A DNA stretch of 55,416 nt from Fiminaster sp050874705 (GTDB lineage Bacteria; Bacillota_I; Bacilli_A; RFN20; CAG-826), in assembly GCA_050874705.1 (NCBI GenBank), contig JBNMLE010000002.1:1-55416 (forward strand). Reading direction: 5' to 3'. Below, one piece after another: positions 27,598-36,175 of the stretch. The stretch's first letter is position 1. Each line of letters starts with the position of its first letter. The position numbers and the translations under genes were made by a program. The notes beneath the pieces were generated by a model. That model made no database searches, was not told where the DNA came from, and saw nothing but the letters and a program-made list of their open reading frames with translations.

Positions 27598-29160
27598 TTA
27601 TTTTTTGTGTTTTTTTCTAGACACGATTAATTGGGTAATCAACGATTGTGCCAATGAGAAAATAGCACCAATTAACCAATAAACACCCATTGCAGCAGGT
27701 AAGCTAAATCCCATGAATATAATAAGAATAAGCATTCCATAGCTAACAATATTCATTGTTTTGTTTTGTTGTGTTTGTGCAGGATTTGCACTTAATTTAG
27801 CAACTTTCTTTGTTTTTGCTTTAGCAATCCATTGTGGTAATTTCATCGCTAAGAATTGACCAGCGGACATAAGAATAAATAAGACTAAAGCAGTCCACCA
27901 TCCACCACTATTTCCTGGGAGTGTGGATACATTCATTAATGCGTCTTTAATTGATGTTGAAAGATCGAGACCTAGGAAAGAGCCTGTTGATAAAACAGCA
28001 GATCCGCTCATAGCGCCCCAAACACCAATAAAGATTGGGAATTGAATAAGCATAACCAATAGTTGAGACATTGGGTTAACTTTATTTTTCTTATAAAGCT
28101 TCATCTGCTCTTCAGCAAGACGTTGCTTTTCAGATTGATTAGTATTTGAGTTTGGATATTTGGCTTGAATTTTTGCTAATTCAGGTTGTAATGCGGTCAT
28201 CTTTTGTTGTGTTAAAACAGATTTGAATGTTGCACCAAAGATGAACAATCTAACCAAAATTGTTACGATTACAAGCGCTAAAAGTTGTGGCCATCCTTCC
28301 ATCATTGCTGTTGTATTTGCGCCACCAGCAAATGCGATTGATAATGTGTCGGTTAACCATGCAACAGGGAAAACAATTAATCCTGAAACAGGGCCTTTTT
28401 GCCAAGCATAAGCCCAGTCTTTTGCTTCAATTGTAACGCCAACATCATCAGAATATGTCTTGCCATAGTTTCCATATGTTCCTTCAACGGTGGCAATACA
28501 AGATTTCTTTTGATTTACATATGTATTCAATGTCGTTTTATAAAGATTAACATAATCTGTTGTTGGACAAAGTTCTATGCCTGTAACGTGACCGTTGGTC
28601 TTATGTTGTGCTTCAAATTCTAAAGCGATTTCAGCGTTCATCAAATCGTAATTTCCCCAGAGTTTATCTTCTCCGCTGAAGAATTTGATGAATCCGTAAT
28701 TTGTCAAAACCTCATTTGCTTGTTCATGTGTAATTGTTGAAGTTTGATATGTTTTACTTTCACCAATTGCAACTGTAAGCAATTTTGTATCAAAAGCAGT
28801 TAAATATTCAGGAGTTGGTCTTGCGATATTTCTTGAATTTGCTGCTTTAATAACTTCTGATAGTTTGGCGGATTTGGTGTACATGTCATATTGATCAAGT
28901 TCAACGCGTCTCCAAAGATTTGGGTTATCTTCATAAACTTGTTCAACAATAACTTTGTATCCTAAATCAATTTTTTCTTGGCCAATATTGCCAGCTTCTT
29001 CTTTTGTTGCAAAATATTCACTTACACCTGGTTCACTAGCAAAAAGAATGCGACTTTGTTCTTTTGCATTACAAAAGTTGTTAGTCACACAACCAGACGC
29101 AACAAAAGCAGTCATAAGGAATAGGCCTGCAGTTAATGTTATGCTATGCGATTTTTTCAC
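27598..29160 (-). CDS. yidC: Membrane protein insertase YidC, lipoprotein type with large extracellular domain
   Basis: YidC inserts proteins into the membrane, alone or with SecYEG. The 520-residue protein starts with a lipoprotein signal (KSHSITLTAGLFLMTAFVASGC, lipidated Cys24). A soluble region of about 230 residues follows. The conserved core begins near residue 250, with five membrane segments, the groove arginine in VTILVRLFIFG and the MSQLLVMLIQFPIFIGVW stretch, and ends in a basic tail. Gram-positive YidC proteins are usually about 260-290 residues, so the extra outer domain is unusual; it occupies a place like the P1 domain of Gram-negative YidC but comes after a lipid anchor. The start overlaps rnpA by 17 bases. 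Confidence 0.93.
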   Translation of the reverse strand: MKKSHSITLTAGLFLMTAFVASGCVTNNFCNAKEQSRILFASEPGVSEYFATKEEAGNIGQEKIDLGYKVIVEQVYEDNPNLWRRVELDQYDMYTKSAKLSEVIKAANSRNIARPTPEYLTAFDTKLLTVAIGESKTYQTSTITHEQANEVLTNYGFIKFFSGEDKLWGNYDLMNAEIALEFEAQHKTNGHVTGIELCPTTDYVNLYKTTLNTYVNQKKSCIATVEGTYGNYGKTYSDDVGVTIEAKDWAYAWQKGPVSGLIVFPVAWLTDTLSIAFAGGANTTAMMEGWPQLLALVIVTILVRLFIFGATFKSVLTQQKMTALQPELAKIQAKYPNSNTNQSEKQRLAEEQMKLYKKNKVNPMSQLLVMLIQFPIFIGVWGAMSGSAVLSTGSFLGLDLSTSIKDALMNVSTLPGNSGGWWTALVLFILMSAGQFLAMKLPQWIAKAKTKKVAKLSANPAQTQQNKTMNIVSYGMLILIIFMGFSLPAAMGVYWLIGAIFSLAQSLITQLIVSRKKHKK

Positions 29161-29488
29161 TATTGTTTCCTACTTTACTAAATAACGAGACGATATCTGA
29201 GGTAGTTTTTTCAAAATTATTGATATCGTAGTTTCTGCGAGCTATTAAGATATAATCGAAACTTTTATTAATATCTAATTCTTTGGCAAGAATTGCTCTA
29301 ATTTGTCGTCTCATCTTGTTCCTGACGACAGCTGATCCGCTTTTGGTAGGGATTGAAATCCCCACCCTTGCGTATCCTAAATCGTTTGAAAGGTAATAAA
29401 GAGTTAATGAAGGACTTTTTAGAATTTTGCCTTCGGAAATAACTTTTTGAAATTCGTTATATTTTTTTACTCTATTTTTTACTTTCAT
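29144..29488 (-). CDS. rnpA: Ribonuclease P protein component
   Basis: The 114-residue basic protein helps the RNase P RNA cut the 5' leader from tRNA precursors. The family signature is present as SGSAVVRNKMRRQIRAIL, preceded by YARVGISIPTK. It lies six bases after rpmH and overlaps yidC by 17 bases. The length is standard. Confidence 0.96.
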   Translation of the reverse strand: MKVKNRVKKYNEFQKVISEGKILKSPSLTLYYLSNDLGYARVGISIPTKSGSAVVRNKMRRQIRAILAKELDINKSFDYILIARRNYDINNFEKTTSDIVSLFSKVGNNSEKIA

Positions 29489-29494
29489 TTTAAA

Positions 29495-29629
29495 TTAGGC
29501 AGTTAATTTTGCTCTGCCTTTTGCACGACGTGCCGCTAAAACTTTACGGCCGTTTTTTGTTGACATTCTAGCGCGGAATCCGTGGACGTTGCGTCTATGT
29601 GTCTTACTTGGTTGATAAGTTCTTTTCAT
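29495..29629 (-). CDS. rpmH: Ribosomal protein bL34
   Basis: This 44-residue gene was read by hand: MKRTYQPSKTHRRNVHGFRA, then RMSTKNGRKVLAARRAKGRA and KLTA. The sequence is a near-standard L34, the small basic protein of the 50S subunit. AAGGAGAT lies at the right distance before the ATG. It is the first gene of the minus-strand unit leaving the origin and has a near-consensus promoter about 40 bases upstream. Confidence 0.98.
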   Translation of the reverse strand: MKRTYQPSKTHRRNVHGFRARMSTKNGRKVLAARRAKGRAKLTA

Positions 29630-29667
29630 TTGGGATATCTCCTTAGTGTTTTATACACGCGAAATGA

Positions 29668-29696
29668 ATTATATATGCATACGAGCAAATAATCAA
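29668..29696 (-). promoter_or_regulatory. Promoter of rpmH-rnpA-yidC-jag
   Basis: The minus strand has TTGATT (29691-29696), a 17-base spacer and a perfect TATAAT (29668-29673). Confidence 0.8.
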
Positions 29697-29703
29697 ATGT
29701 TTT

Positions 29704-29724
29704 TGCACGTGTATGTGCGTGCGT
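29704..29724. other. 21-base alternating pyrimidine-purine tract
   Basis: From T29704 to T29724 every step alternates pyrimidine and purine, with GC content well above the surroundings (TGCACGTG, then TATGTGCGTGCGT). Such tracts can flip to left-handed DNA under negative supercoiling. It sits between the rpmH promoter and the first DnaA-box-like site. Confidence 0.6.
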
Positions 29725-29731
29725 TCATTAT

Positions 29732-30060
29732 TTATAAACACAACCAGCTTGATTATTGTACGCTTTCCACATTTTTACACAAAATAAGATTGTTTTTTAC
29801 AAAAATGTGAGCATCTTTTCTACCATAAAACTATATGTGATTTTCCTATTGTTGAAAATGTGTACAAAAATTAAAAACGCAATATTTTATCGAAACTATT
29901 TGTTAACATTTTATGCATAATTGACTTTTTTGTGTTGATAAAATTAAAAAGTTTTCCACACAAAATTGTGAGCACTAAAATTATCAACACTGAAAGTTGT
30001 GGAAAACTCGCAAAAATTAGTCTTTATCGATACAATTATTTGACTTTAATTGTGGATAAC
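29732..30060. other. oriC: Replication origin, upstream DnaA-box cluster
   Basis: Between rpmH and dnaA I count eight 9-mers equal to, or one base from, TTATCCACA or TTATACACA. They are at 29732-29740, 29773-29781, 29859-29867 (minus), 29933-29941 (minus), 29952-29960, 29981-29989, 29998-30006 (minus) and the perfect site 30051-30059 (minus). Two of them form the inverted repeat GTTTTCCACA / TGTGGAAAAC, 37 bases apart. The rest of the 505-base gap is AT-rich and non-coding. Gene direction flips here, as expected at an origin. Confidence 0.9.
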
Positions 30061-30134
30061 TTTTTTGTGGTTTTTTTCTCGTTTATTCTACTGTTTTTTA
30101 ATAGTATACTTTCTATTTGAAAGAGGACAATCGA

Positions 30135-31490
30135 ATGGAGACAATATCAGAACTCAATAACATTTGGAACCAAACGCTCCAATTACTCGAAGATAAAGTC
30201 GACGATAAAAGAATTTTTGATGTTTTTCTCTCCGGATCAACTTTCCGTTCTTTAAATGATAACAAATTGACTATCGCGGTTAATTCAAATTTAGCGGCCA
30301 CAATTTTATCCACAAAATACTTGAGTTTGATTCAAGATGCTGTCAAAGATGTGACAGGACAAAATTACAAAATTAACTTTGTTAACGCTCAAGATATTGT
30401 TGATGAACCTGTGCAAGAAGTAGAAGAACCAAAATATTTCAAATATTCAACAGTTAATCCTACACTAAATTTTGATAATTTTATTACAGGAACATGCAAT
30501 ATTGAAGCTAAACAAGCATCTTTGCTAATTTCTAAAAATCCAGGAAATCGCGATTACAATCCATTGTTTATTTATTCGGATTCTGGATTAGGAAAAACTC
30601 ACCTTTTATCCGCTATATTTAATAGCGTTAAGGAAACTGGACCGAAGAAAAAAGCGCTCTATTGTTCAGCGACGGATTTTCTTGAAGAATATTTGTTAGC
30701 TGCAAATGGAGAAAAGGAATTTGCGAAATTAAAAGATTTTGTAATTTCACACGACATTTTATTAATCGACGATGTTCAAATGCTTGGAGGAAAAGAAAAA
30801 ACAACAGATTTCTTATTTCAAGTGTTCCAAAAAATGTATAACAACGGAAAACAAATAATTATCACGAGTGATAAACACCCTAGTGAATTAAAAGGATTTG
30901 ATGAAAGACTTAAATCTAGATTCGCTGGTGGCTTATCAATATCTATTGCTGCACCTGATGTGGATACTTGCGTTGCAATTTTAAAATCCAAGATTGAAGC
31001 AGGACCATTAGACATCAATGCATTTGATGAAGATGTACTTAATTTCATCGGACGCAAATTCTCTAAAAACATACGAAACATCGATGAAGCTTTGCACAAA
31101 CTTGTTTATTACACAACAGCATTTAAACCAACAAAGCATATTGATATGGATATCGCTTTAGAGGCGCTTCAACCACTTCTTGATGTTAGAGCAGAAAAGC
31201 AAAAACTTTCTGAGCAAAGAATCATCAACGTTGTAGCGGATTATTATCACCTTACACCAAATTCGATTACAGGTTCATCTAGACAAGGTCAAATAGCCTT
31301 GGCAAGACATATATGCATGTACTTAATTAGAACATTGCTAGATGTGCCGTTTACCAAAATCGGAATCATGTTCGGAGGTCGAGATCATTCAACTGTTATG
31401 AACGGTGTAGAAAAAGTGGATAAAGAGTTGAAAAATAATCAAACAATGCAAGAGGCAATAAACGACCTCAAAAAACGATTAAAGCCATAA
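30135..31490 (+). CDS. dnaA: Chromosomal replication initiator protein DnaA
   Basis: DnaA binds the boxes at oriC, opens the DNA and loads the helicase. The 451-residue protein has the N-terminal interaction domain (1-85), a short linker, the AAA+ core with Walker A in YSDSGLGKTHLLSAIF and Walker B LLIDDVQML, and the C-terminal DNA-binding helix-turn-helix with MFGGRDHSTVMNGVEK. I use the ATG at 30135, which follows AAGAGGA; an in-frame TTG six codons earlier overlaps that ribosome binding site. A TATACT box lies at 30105-30110 without a clear -35. DnaA boxes in front of the gene suggest autoregulation. Confidence 0.98.
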   Translation: METISELNNIWNQTLQLLEDKVDDKRIFDVFLSGSTFRSLNDNKLTIAVNSNLAATILSTKYLSLIQDAVKDVTGQNYKINFVNAQDIVDEPVQEVEEPKYFKYSTVNPTLNFDNFITGTCNIEAKQASLLISKNPGNRDYNPLFIYSDSGLGKTHLLSAIFNSVKETGPKKKALYCSATDFLEEYLLAANGEKEFAKLKDFVISHDILLIDDVQMLGGKEKTTDFLFQVFQKMYNNGKQIIITSDKHPSELKGFDERLKSRFAGGLSISIAAPDVDTCVAILKSKIEAGPLDINAFDEDVLNFIGRKFSKNIRNIDEALHKLVYYTTAFKPTKHIDMDIALEALQPLLDVRAEKQKLSEQRIINVVADYYHLTPNSITGSSRQGQIALARHICMYLIRTLLDVPFTKIGIMFGGRDHSTVMNGVEKVDKELKNNQTMQEAINDLKKRLKP

Positions 31491-31557
31491 TTTTATAAAA
31501 TAAAAAGTATAAAATGATTGTCAGTGTGGTAAGATAAAAATGAACAGATAACACTAC

Positions 31558-31594
31558 TTATCCACACAATCCACAGAAATTATTATTAATATTA
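31558..31594. other. oriC: Origin part 2: DnaA box with AT trinucleotide repeats between dnaA and dnaN
   Basis: A perfect TTATCCACA (31558-31566) is followed by a weaker CAATCCACA (31567-31575) and then ATTATTATTAATATTA (31579-31594). Read 3' to 5' on the minus strand, the latter is a run of AAT/TAT triplets, like the DnaA-trio element where Bacillus origins begin to melt. The site of unwinding is therefore probably here; the trio call is inference. Confidence 0.65.
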
Positions 31595-31614
31595 AAAATG
31601 GAGAAATAAATAAT

Positions 31615-32721
31615 ATGAGATTTACAATAAGTCGCGAACATTTGCTTAAAGCATTAACAATGGTTTCAAAAGCTGTTCCACAAAAAGCCGAACTTCCAAT
31701 TCTTCAAAATGTGAAAATGGCATTAACTGAAAAAGGACTTGAACTTTTAGGTAGTGATAACAATTTAACAATTAGAACAATTGTACCTTTTATGATTGAT
31801 GATAAAGAAATAATTAGAAATTACAAAATCGGAGAAACGCTTGTTCAATGCAAATTACTTCTTGAAATTGTCAGACGTTCAGAAACTGATTTTATTGATT
31901 TCGAACTCATCGACAACTCAATTCTTAAAATCACTTACGGCGATACTGTTAATAAACCAAATACAATAAGAGCGGAAGAATATCCTGATGTTGATTTATC
32001 CACCAATGGAGCCGTGTTTGAACTCAAGGCGGTAGATTTACTCAAACTCGTTGAACAAACCGCTTTTGCGGCCTCTACAAAAGAAAATAGACCTATTCTA
32101 ACTGCAGTGAACCTTTGCTCAAGTGAAGGAAAACTCGTTGCGACCGCTACTGACACCGCTAGACTTGCTAGAAAATCAATTGATGTTGATTGCGAAAATA
32201 GCTTCTCTGCTAACATACCTGCTAAAAAGCTTTTAGATATCGTTCATTCATTTGAAGATGAAGAATTTGTTGAAGTTTGTATCAGTGATAAAAAAGCAAT
32301 CTTTACATTCGGCAACACCGTTATTTCTTCAAGACTTATCAATGGCGACTACCCAAATACTAAAAATATTGTTCCGAAAACATTCAACTACTATCTTGAA
32401 GTTAATGCTCGCGAATTCTTAACAGCAATGGATAGAGTCTCACTTTTTGGTGGTGTTATCAAATTAATCATGACTGAAGACCAAGTTGAAATGTTATCAA
32501 GATCAACATTAACTGGTTCAGCAAGTGTTAAATTATCAACATTCCAATTTTCCGGTGAACGTTTAGAAATCTCTTTCAATTCTTTATTTATGTCTGACGC
32601 AATTAAAGCAGTCGGTAGCGAAGATGTCACCATTGAATTTATTGGAGAAATGAAACCATTCGTGGTCAAAGATATCAACAATGATTCAATCGATATGTTG
32701 GTCACCCCACTTAGATCTTAA
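31615..32721 (+). CDS. dnaN: DNA polymerase III beta sliding clamp
   Basis: The 368-residue protein forms the dimeric ring that tethers the replicative polymerase to DNA. It has the three-domain clamp architecture; the start MRFTISREHLLKALTMVSKA, the central TAFAASTKENRPILTAV and the C-terminal end MLVTPLRS are typical. TGGAGAAAT lies about ten bases before the ATG. It follows dnaA after 124 bases and ends at a terminator, so it is probably not in the same transcript as recF. Confidence 0.97.
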   Translation: MRFTISREHLLKALTMVSKAVPQKAELPILQNVKMALTEKGLELLGSDNNLTIRTIVPFMIDDKEIIRNYKIGETLVQCKLLLEIVRRSETDFIDFELIDNSILKITYGDTVNKPNTIRAEEYPDVDLSTNGAVFELKAVDLLKLVEQTAFAASTKENRPILTAVNLCSSEGKLVATATDTARLARKSIDVDCENSFSANIPAKKLLDIVHSFEDEEFVEVCISDKKAIFTFGNTVISSRLINGDYPNTKNIVPKTFNYYLEVNAREFLTAMDRVSLFGGVIKLIMTEDQVEMLSRSTLTGSASVKLSTFQFSGERLEISFNSLFMSDAIKAVGSEDVTIEFIGEMKPFVVKDINNDSIDMLVTPLRS

Positions 32722-32781
32722 TCGCGTTTGAATATCGTCTTAAAACGGCTAAAAAACGCCAAAAAATACATATTAGACAAT

Positions 32782-32810
32782 AAGGGAATTTATTATTCCC
32801 TTTTATTTTT
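32782..32810 (+). terminator. Terminator of dnaN
   Basis: AAGGGAAT-TTATT-ATTCCCTT (8 bp) is followed by TTATTTTT. It separates dnaA-dnaN from the recF-gyrase unit. Confidence 0.8.
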
Positions 32811-32815
32811 ATATA

Positions 32816-32824
32816 TGCTAAAAT
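32816..32824 (+). promoter_or_regulatory. Extended -10 promoter of the yaaA-recF-gyrBA unit
   Basis: TGC-TAAAAT lies directly after the dnaN terminator and 28 bases before yaaA. It shares TATGCTAAAATA with the lysS promoter. No good -35 is visible. Confidence 0.6.
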
Positions 32825-32851
32825 ATTTTTCGAGGCGAAAACAATCTTTTT

Positions 32852-33085
32852 ATGAATAAAAAAATAATCGAAGTTAAAATCTCGACCGAATACATAACGC
32901 TAGGTCAATTTTTGAAATTTGCCGACATTATTCATTCTGGTGGAGACGCAAAAGAATTTCTTCTCTCTCACGATGTTGTAATCAACAACGAAATCGATAA
33001 TCGACGAGGAAGAAAATTGCGAGAAAACGACAAAATTGTTGTTCTTAATCAGGTTTACAAAATTATCAAAAATGATTGTGACTAA
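32852..33085 (+). CDS. yaaA: S4-domain protein YaaA
   Basis: The 77-residue protein is a small S4-type RNA-binding domain (YITLGQFLKFADIIHSGGDA, then VINNEIDNRRGRKLRENDKI). The Bacillus homologue, between dnaN and recF, has been linked to 50S subunit maturation. Size and position match. The ribosome binding site is poor (GAGGCG, distant from the ATG). Its end overlaps recF by 14 bases. Confidence 0.9.
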   Translation: MNKKIIEVKISTEYITLGQFLKFADIIHSGGDAKEFLLSHDVVINNEIDNRRGRKLRENDKIVVLNQVYKIIKNDCD

Positions 33086-34145
33086 ACTCGTTCTAAGGAA
33101 TTTCCGTTCATATCATCATCTTGAATTAGAATTTGGAAAAGGTCTTAACATCATAATCGGCGAAAACGCTCAAGGTAAGACAAATATTGTTGAAGCAATC
33201 CACTTCTTGTCTCTTGCCAGGTCGTTTAGGACAAATGAATCTTGCGATTTAATTGCTCAAACGTGCCAATTCGCCACGATTGAAGCAAAAGTTGAACAAG
33301 ATACCACAAAGAAGGAAATAACGGCTATAATAACCCCTTCTAGCAAAAAGATCCTGTGCAACAACAAGCCTATCAAAAAGATTTCTGACCTATCTAAGCT
33401 AATCAATGTGATTGTGTTTGAACCAAAAGATTCCTTGATGTTCAATGATTCTCCAAATGTAAGAAGAAATTTCTTGAACGTTAACTTATCTAAAAAATCA
33501 CCGATTTATCTAGATGCGTTAATGCGTCATGAAAGACTCTTACAAGAAAGGAATCTCATTCTTAAAAAAGATAGCATCGATAAAACGCAACTAGATGTTG
33601 TGACAAAACAATTAATCGATGCATCCGAGACAATAGTTAATTATCGAAGTGTTTACATTAACGAAATTAACCAAATATTGTCGAAAATCATCACCCAATT
33701 GAAAGGTGAAAAAGAAGAAGCTTATATCCAATACGAACCATTTGTTCAATTTGATAAAAACTTCAAAGAAGTTGCGTTGCGAGCCTATGAGAAGAGCATT
33801 GATAGTGATATCAAACGAAAAGCAACACAAATTGGCGTCCATCGCGAAGATATAAAAATGATTCTTAACGGAAAAGATATATCTTCATATGGGAGCCAAG
33901 GTGAAAATAGGGTAGCGGTAATATCGCTAAAACTAGCACCTTACTTCTTGATCGAGAACAAATCAGAAAGACCAATCGTGGTTCTTGATGATGTGATGAG
34001 CGAACTCGACAAGAATAGACAAGAAAGACTTCTCGCTTTCTTAAGGAAGTTTGAACAGGTGTTCATTACTTCGGTAAACACAAAAGTTAAAAATGCTTCA
34101 GTTTATGAAGTTAAAGAGCATACAGTAACAAGGAGGAATGCTTAA
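33072..34145 (+). CDS. recF: DNA replication and repair protein RecF
   Basis: RecF is an SMC-like ATPase that helps RecR and RecO load RecA at gaps. The 357-residue protein has Walker A GENAQGKTNIVEA near residue 30, the ABC-type signature region SYGSQGENRVAVISLKL, and Walker B PIVVLDDVMSELD. I choose the ATG at 33072, inside the end of yaaA, because homologues start at VTKLVLRNFRSY; an earlier in-frame ATG adds an unconserved tail. The stop overlaps the gyrB ATG (TAATG), with AGGAGG inside the recF end serving gyrB. Confidence 0.95.
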   Translation: MIVTKLVLRNFRSYHHLELEFGKGLNIIIGENAQGKTNIVEAIHFLSLARSFRTNESCDLIAQTCQFATIEAKVEQDTTKKEITAIITPSSKKILCNNKPIKKISDLSKLINVIVFEPKDSLMFNDSPNVRRNFLNVNLSKKSPIYLDALMRHERLLQERNLILKKDSIDKTQLDVVTKQLIDASETIVNYRSVYINEINQILSKIITQLKGEKEEAYIQYEPFVQFDKNFKEVALRAYEKSIDSDIKRKATQIGVHREDIKMILNGKDISSYGSQGENRVAVISLKLAPYFLIENKSERPIVVLDDVMSELDKNRQERLLAFLRKFEQVFITSVNTKVKNASVYEVKEHTVTRRNA

Positions 34146-36157
34146 TGGAAGAAAAAGAAAACCTCGCATCTCAAGTAGACGATTCTATTGAGGTGGATGT
34201 TCCAATTGATGAAAAAGAAGATCGCGCTGACGAAAGTTATACCGCGACCAACATTCAAGTTCTCGAAGGACTAGAGGCTGTTAGAAAGCGTCCTGGTATG
34301 TACATTGGTACAACAGCGGCTGCAGGTCTACATCACTTAGTTTGGGAAATTGTCGATAACTCAATCGACGAAGCGCTTGCTGGATATTGTAATAAAATCA
34401 TTGTTACAATCAACAAAGGCAACACAATTACTGTCGTAGATAATGGACGTGGTATTCCTGTTGATACTGTTGCTAAATCTGGTCTCTCAGGCGTTGAAAC
34501 AGTTTTCACTATCCTACACGCTGGTGGTAAATTCGGCGCATCTGGTGGATATAAAGTCTCCGGTGGACTTCATGGTGTTGGCGCATCTGTTGTTAACGCT
34601 CTTTCTGAATGGTTAGAAGTCACAGTTCATAAAAATGGTGGCATTTACTACATCAAATTTGGTAGAGGTGGTAAACCACTTGACCATTTAAAACGCATCG
34701 GTGATTGTTCAGACAGCGGAACAACTGTTACATTTAAACCAGATGATACAATTTTCACTGAAACAACAGAATATAGTTTTGATGTCATTTGTGACCACTT
34801 AAAACAAATGGCTTATTTAAACAAAGGTGTTGAAATTGTTGTTAATGATGATCGTGGCGACACAAGATTAACTGAAACATACTGCTATAAGGGCGGAATT
34901 ATTCAATATGTCAAAGACATAAATGCAAATAAAGGCCCTATTATGGAAGAAGTTATATATTGCGAAGGACGTGGCGTTTATGAAGAAATGAACACTCACA
35001 TTACTTGCGAAGTAGCGATGCAATATAACGAATCTTATAACGCAACAGTATTCTCTTTCTGTAATAATATTCACACTCACGAAGGTGGTACTCATGAAGA
35101 AGGTTTCCGTCTTGCTATTAGGCGTGTTTTAAACGATTATGCTCGTTCACATAAATTCTTAAAAGAAGAACAAGACGATTTTGAAACAAGCGACCTTTTA
35201 GAAGGTTTAACATGCATCATTTCAATTAAGCATCCAAACCCTCAATACGAAGGTCAAACAAAAACAAAACTTGGTAACAGCGAAGTTAGAAAAATTGTTT
35301 CTCAAGTCGTTGGCGAGCACTTAAAGAAATTCTTGCTTGAAAATCCAAAAACCGCCGATATCATTATGGGCAAAATTGCAATGGCTGCGAAAGCTCGTGT
35401 GGCTGCAAAAAATGCTCGTGAATCAGTTAGACGTAACACAGGTCTTGAATTAACAACATTACCTGGAAAATTAGCGGATTGTTCAAGCAAAGATCCTTCG
35501 ATTTGTGAATTATATATCGTCGAAGGTAACTCCGCTGGTGGTTCAGCTAAAAACGGACGTGATAGAGAAACACAAGCCATTTTACCTTTAAGAGGTAAAA
35601 TTCTTAACGTCGAAAAAGCAACAATTGATAAAGCCTTTGCAAACGCTGAAATTGGCAATATGATTACCGCCATTGGAGCGGGCGTTGACCCAGAATTTAA
35701 TATCGAAAAAATTCGTTATCATAAAATTGTTATTATGACCGATGCTGATGTTGATGGAAGCCATATTCGTATCCTTCTTTTAACATTCTTCTATCGTTAT
35801 ATGAAAGAACTTATTGAACAAGGTTATGTCTATATTGCTCAACCACCTTTATATAAAGTTGAATATCATGGAAAACAATATTATGCATATAACGATGAAC
35901 AACTTGAAGTTCTTAAAAAACAATTAAACCTCAAACCAGGATATCCATTCCAACGCTACAAAGGTCTTGGTGAAATGGATGCCGAACAACTTTGGGAAAC
36001 AACAATGGATCCTAAAGCTCGTAAAATGCTTAGAGTTAAATTAAGCGACGCTATTGAAGCGGATAAAGTATTTACAGATTTGATGGGTGATGAAGTTTTA
36101 CCACGTAAAGAATTCATCCACAAAAACGCCAAATTTGTTAAAAACCTCGACATTTAA
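34145..36157 (+). CDS. gyrB: DNA gyrase subunit B
   Basis: GyrB supplies ATP-driven strand passage for negative supercoiling. The 670-residue protein has the GHKL ATPase domain (EIVDNSIDEALAG; GRGIPV; GGLHGVGASVVNAL), the transducer, and the Toprim domain with EGNSAGGSAKNGRDRE and the metal site DADVDGSHI. About 30 acidic residues precede the usual start near TATNIQVLEGLEAV. It overlaps recF by one base and lies 18 bases before gyrA. Confidence 0.97.
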   Translation: MEEKENLASQVDDSIEVDVPIDEKEDRADESYTATNIQVLEGLEAVRKRPGMYIGTTAAAGLHHLVWEIVDNSIDEALAGYCNKIIVTINKGNTITVVDNGRGIPVDTVAKSGLSGVETVFTILHAGGKFGASGGYKVSGGLHGVGASVVNALSEWLEVTVHKNGGIYYIKFGRGGKPLDHLKRIGDCSDSGTTVTFKPDDTIFTETTEYSFDVICDHLKQMAYLNKGVEIVVNDDRGDTRLTETYCYKGGIIQYVKDINANKGPIMEEVIYCEGRGVYEEMNTHITCEVAMQYNESYNATVFSFCNNIHTHEGGTHEEGFRLAIRRVLNDYARSHKFLKEEQDDFETSDLLEGLTCIISIKHPNPQYEGQTKTKLGNSEVRKIVSQVVGEHLKKFLLENPKTADIIMGKIAMAAKARVAAKNARESVRRNTGLELTTLPGKLADCSSKDPSICELYIVEGNSAGGSAKNGRDRETQAILPLRGKILNVEKATIDKAFANAEIGNMITAIGAGVDPEFNIEKIRYHKIVIMTDADVDGSHIRILLLTFFYRYMKELIEQGYVYIAQPPLYKVEYHGKQYYAYNDEQLEVLKKQLNLKPGYPFQRYKGLGEMDAEQLWETTMDPKARKMLRVKLSDAIEADKVFTDLMGDEVLPRKEFIHKNAKFVKNLDI

Positions 36158-36175
36158 TGAAAGGAGATTTTTACT

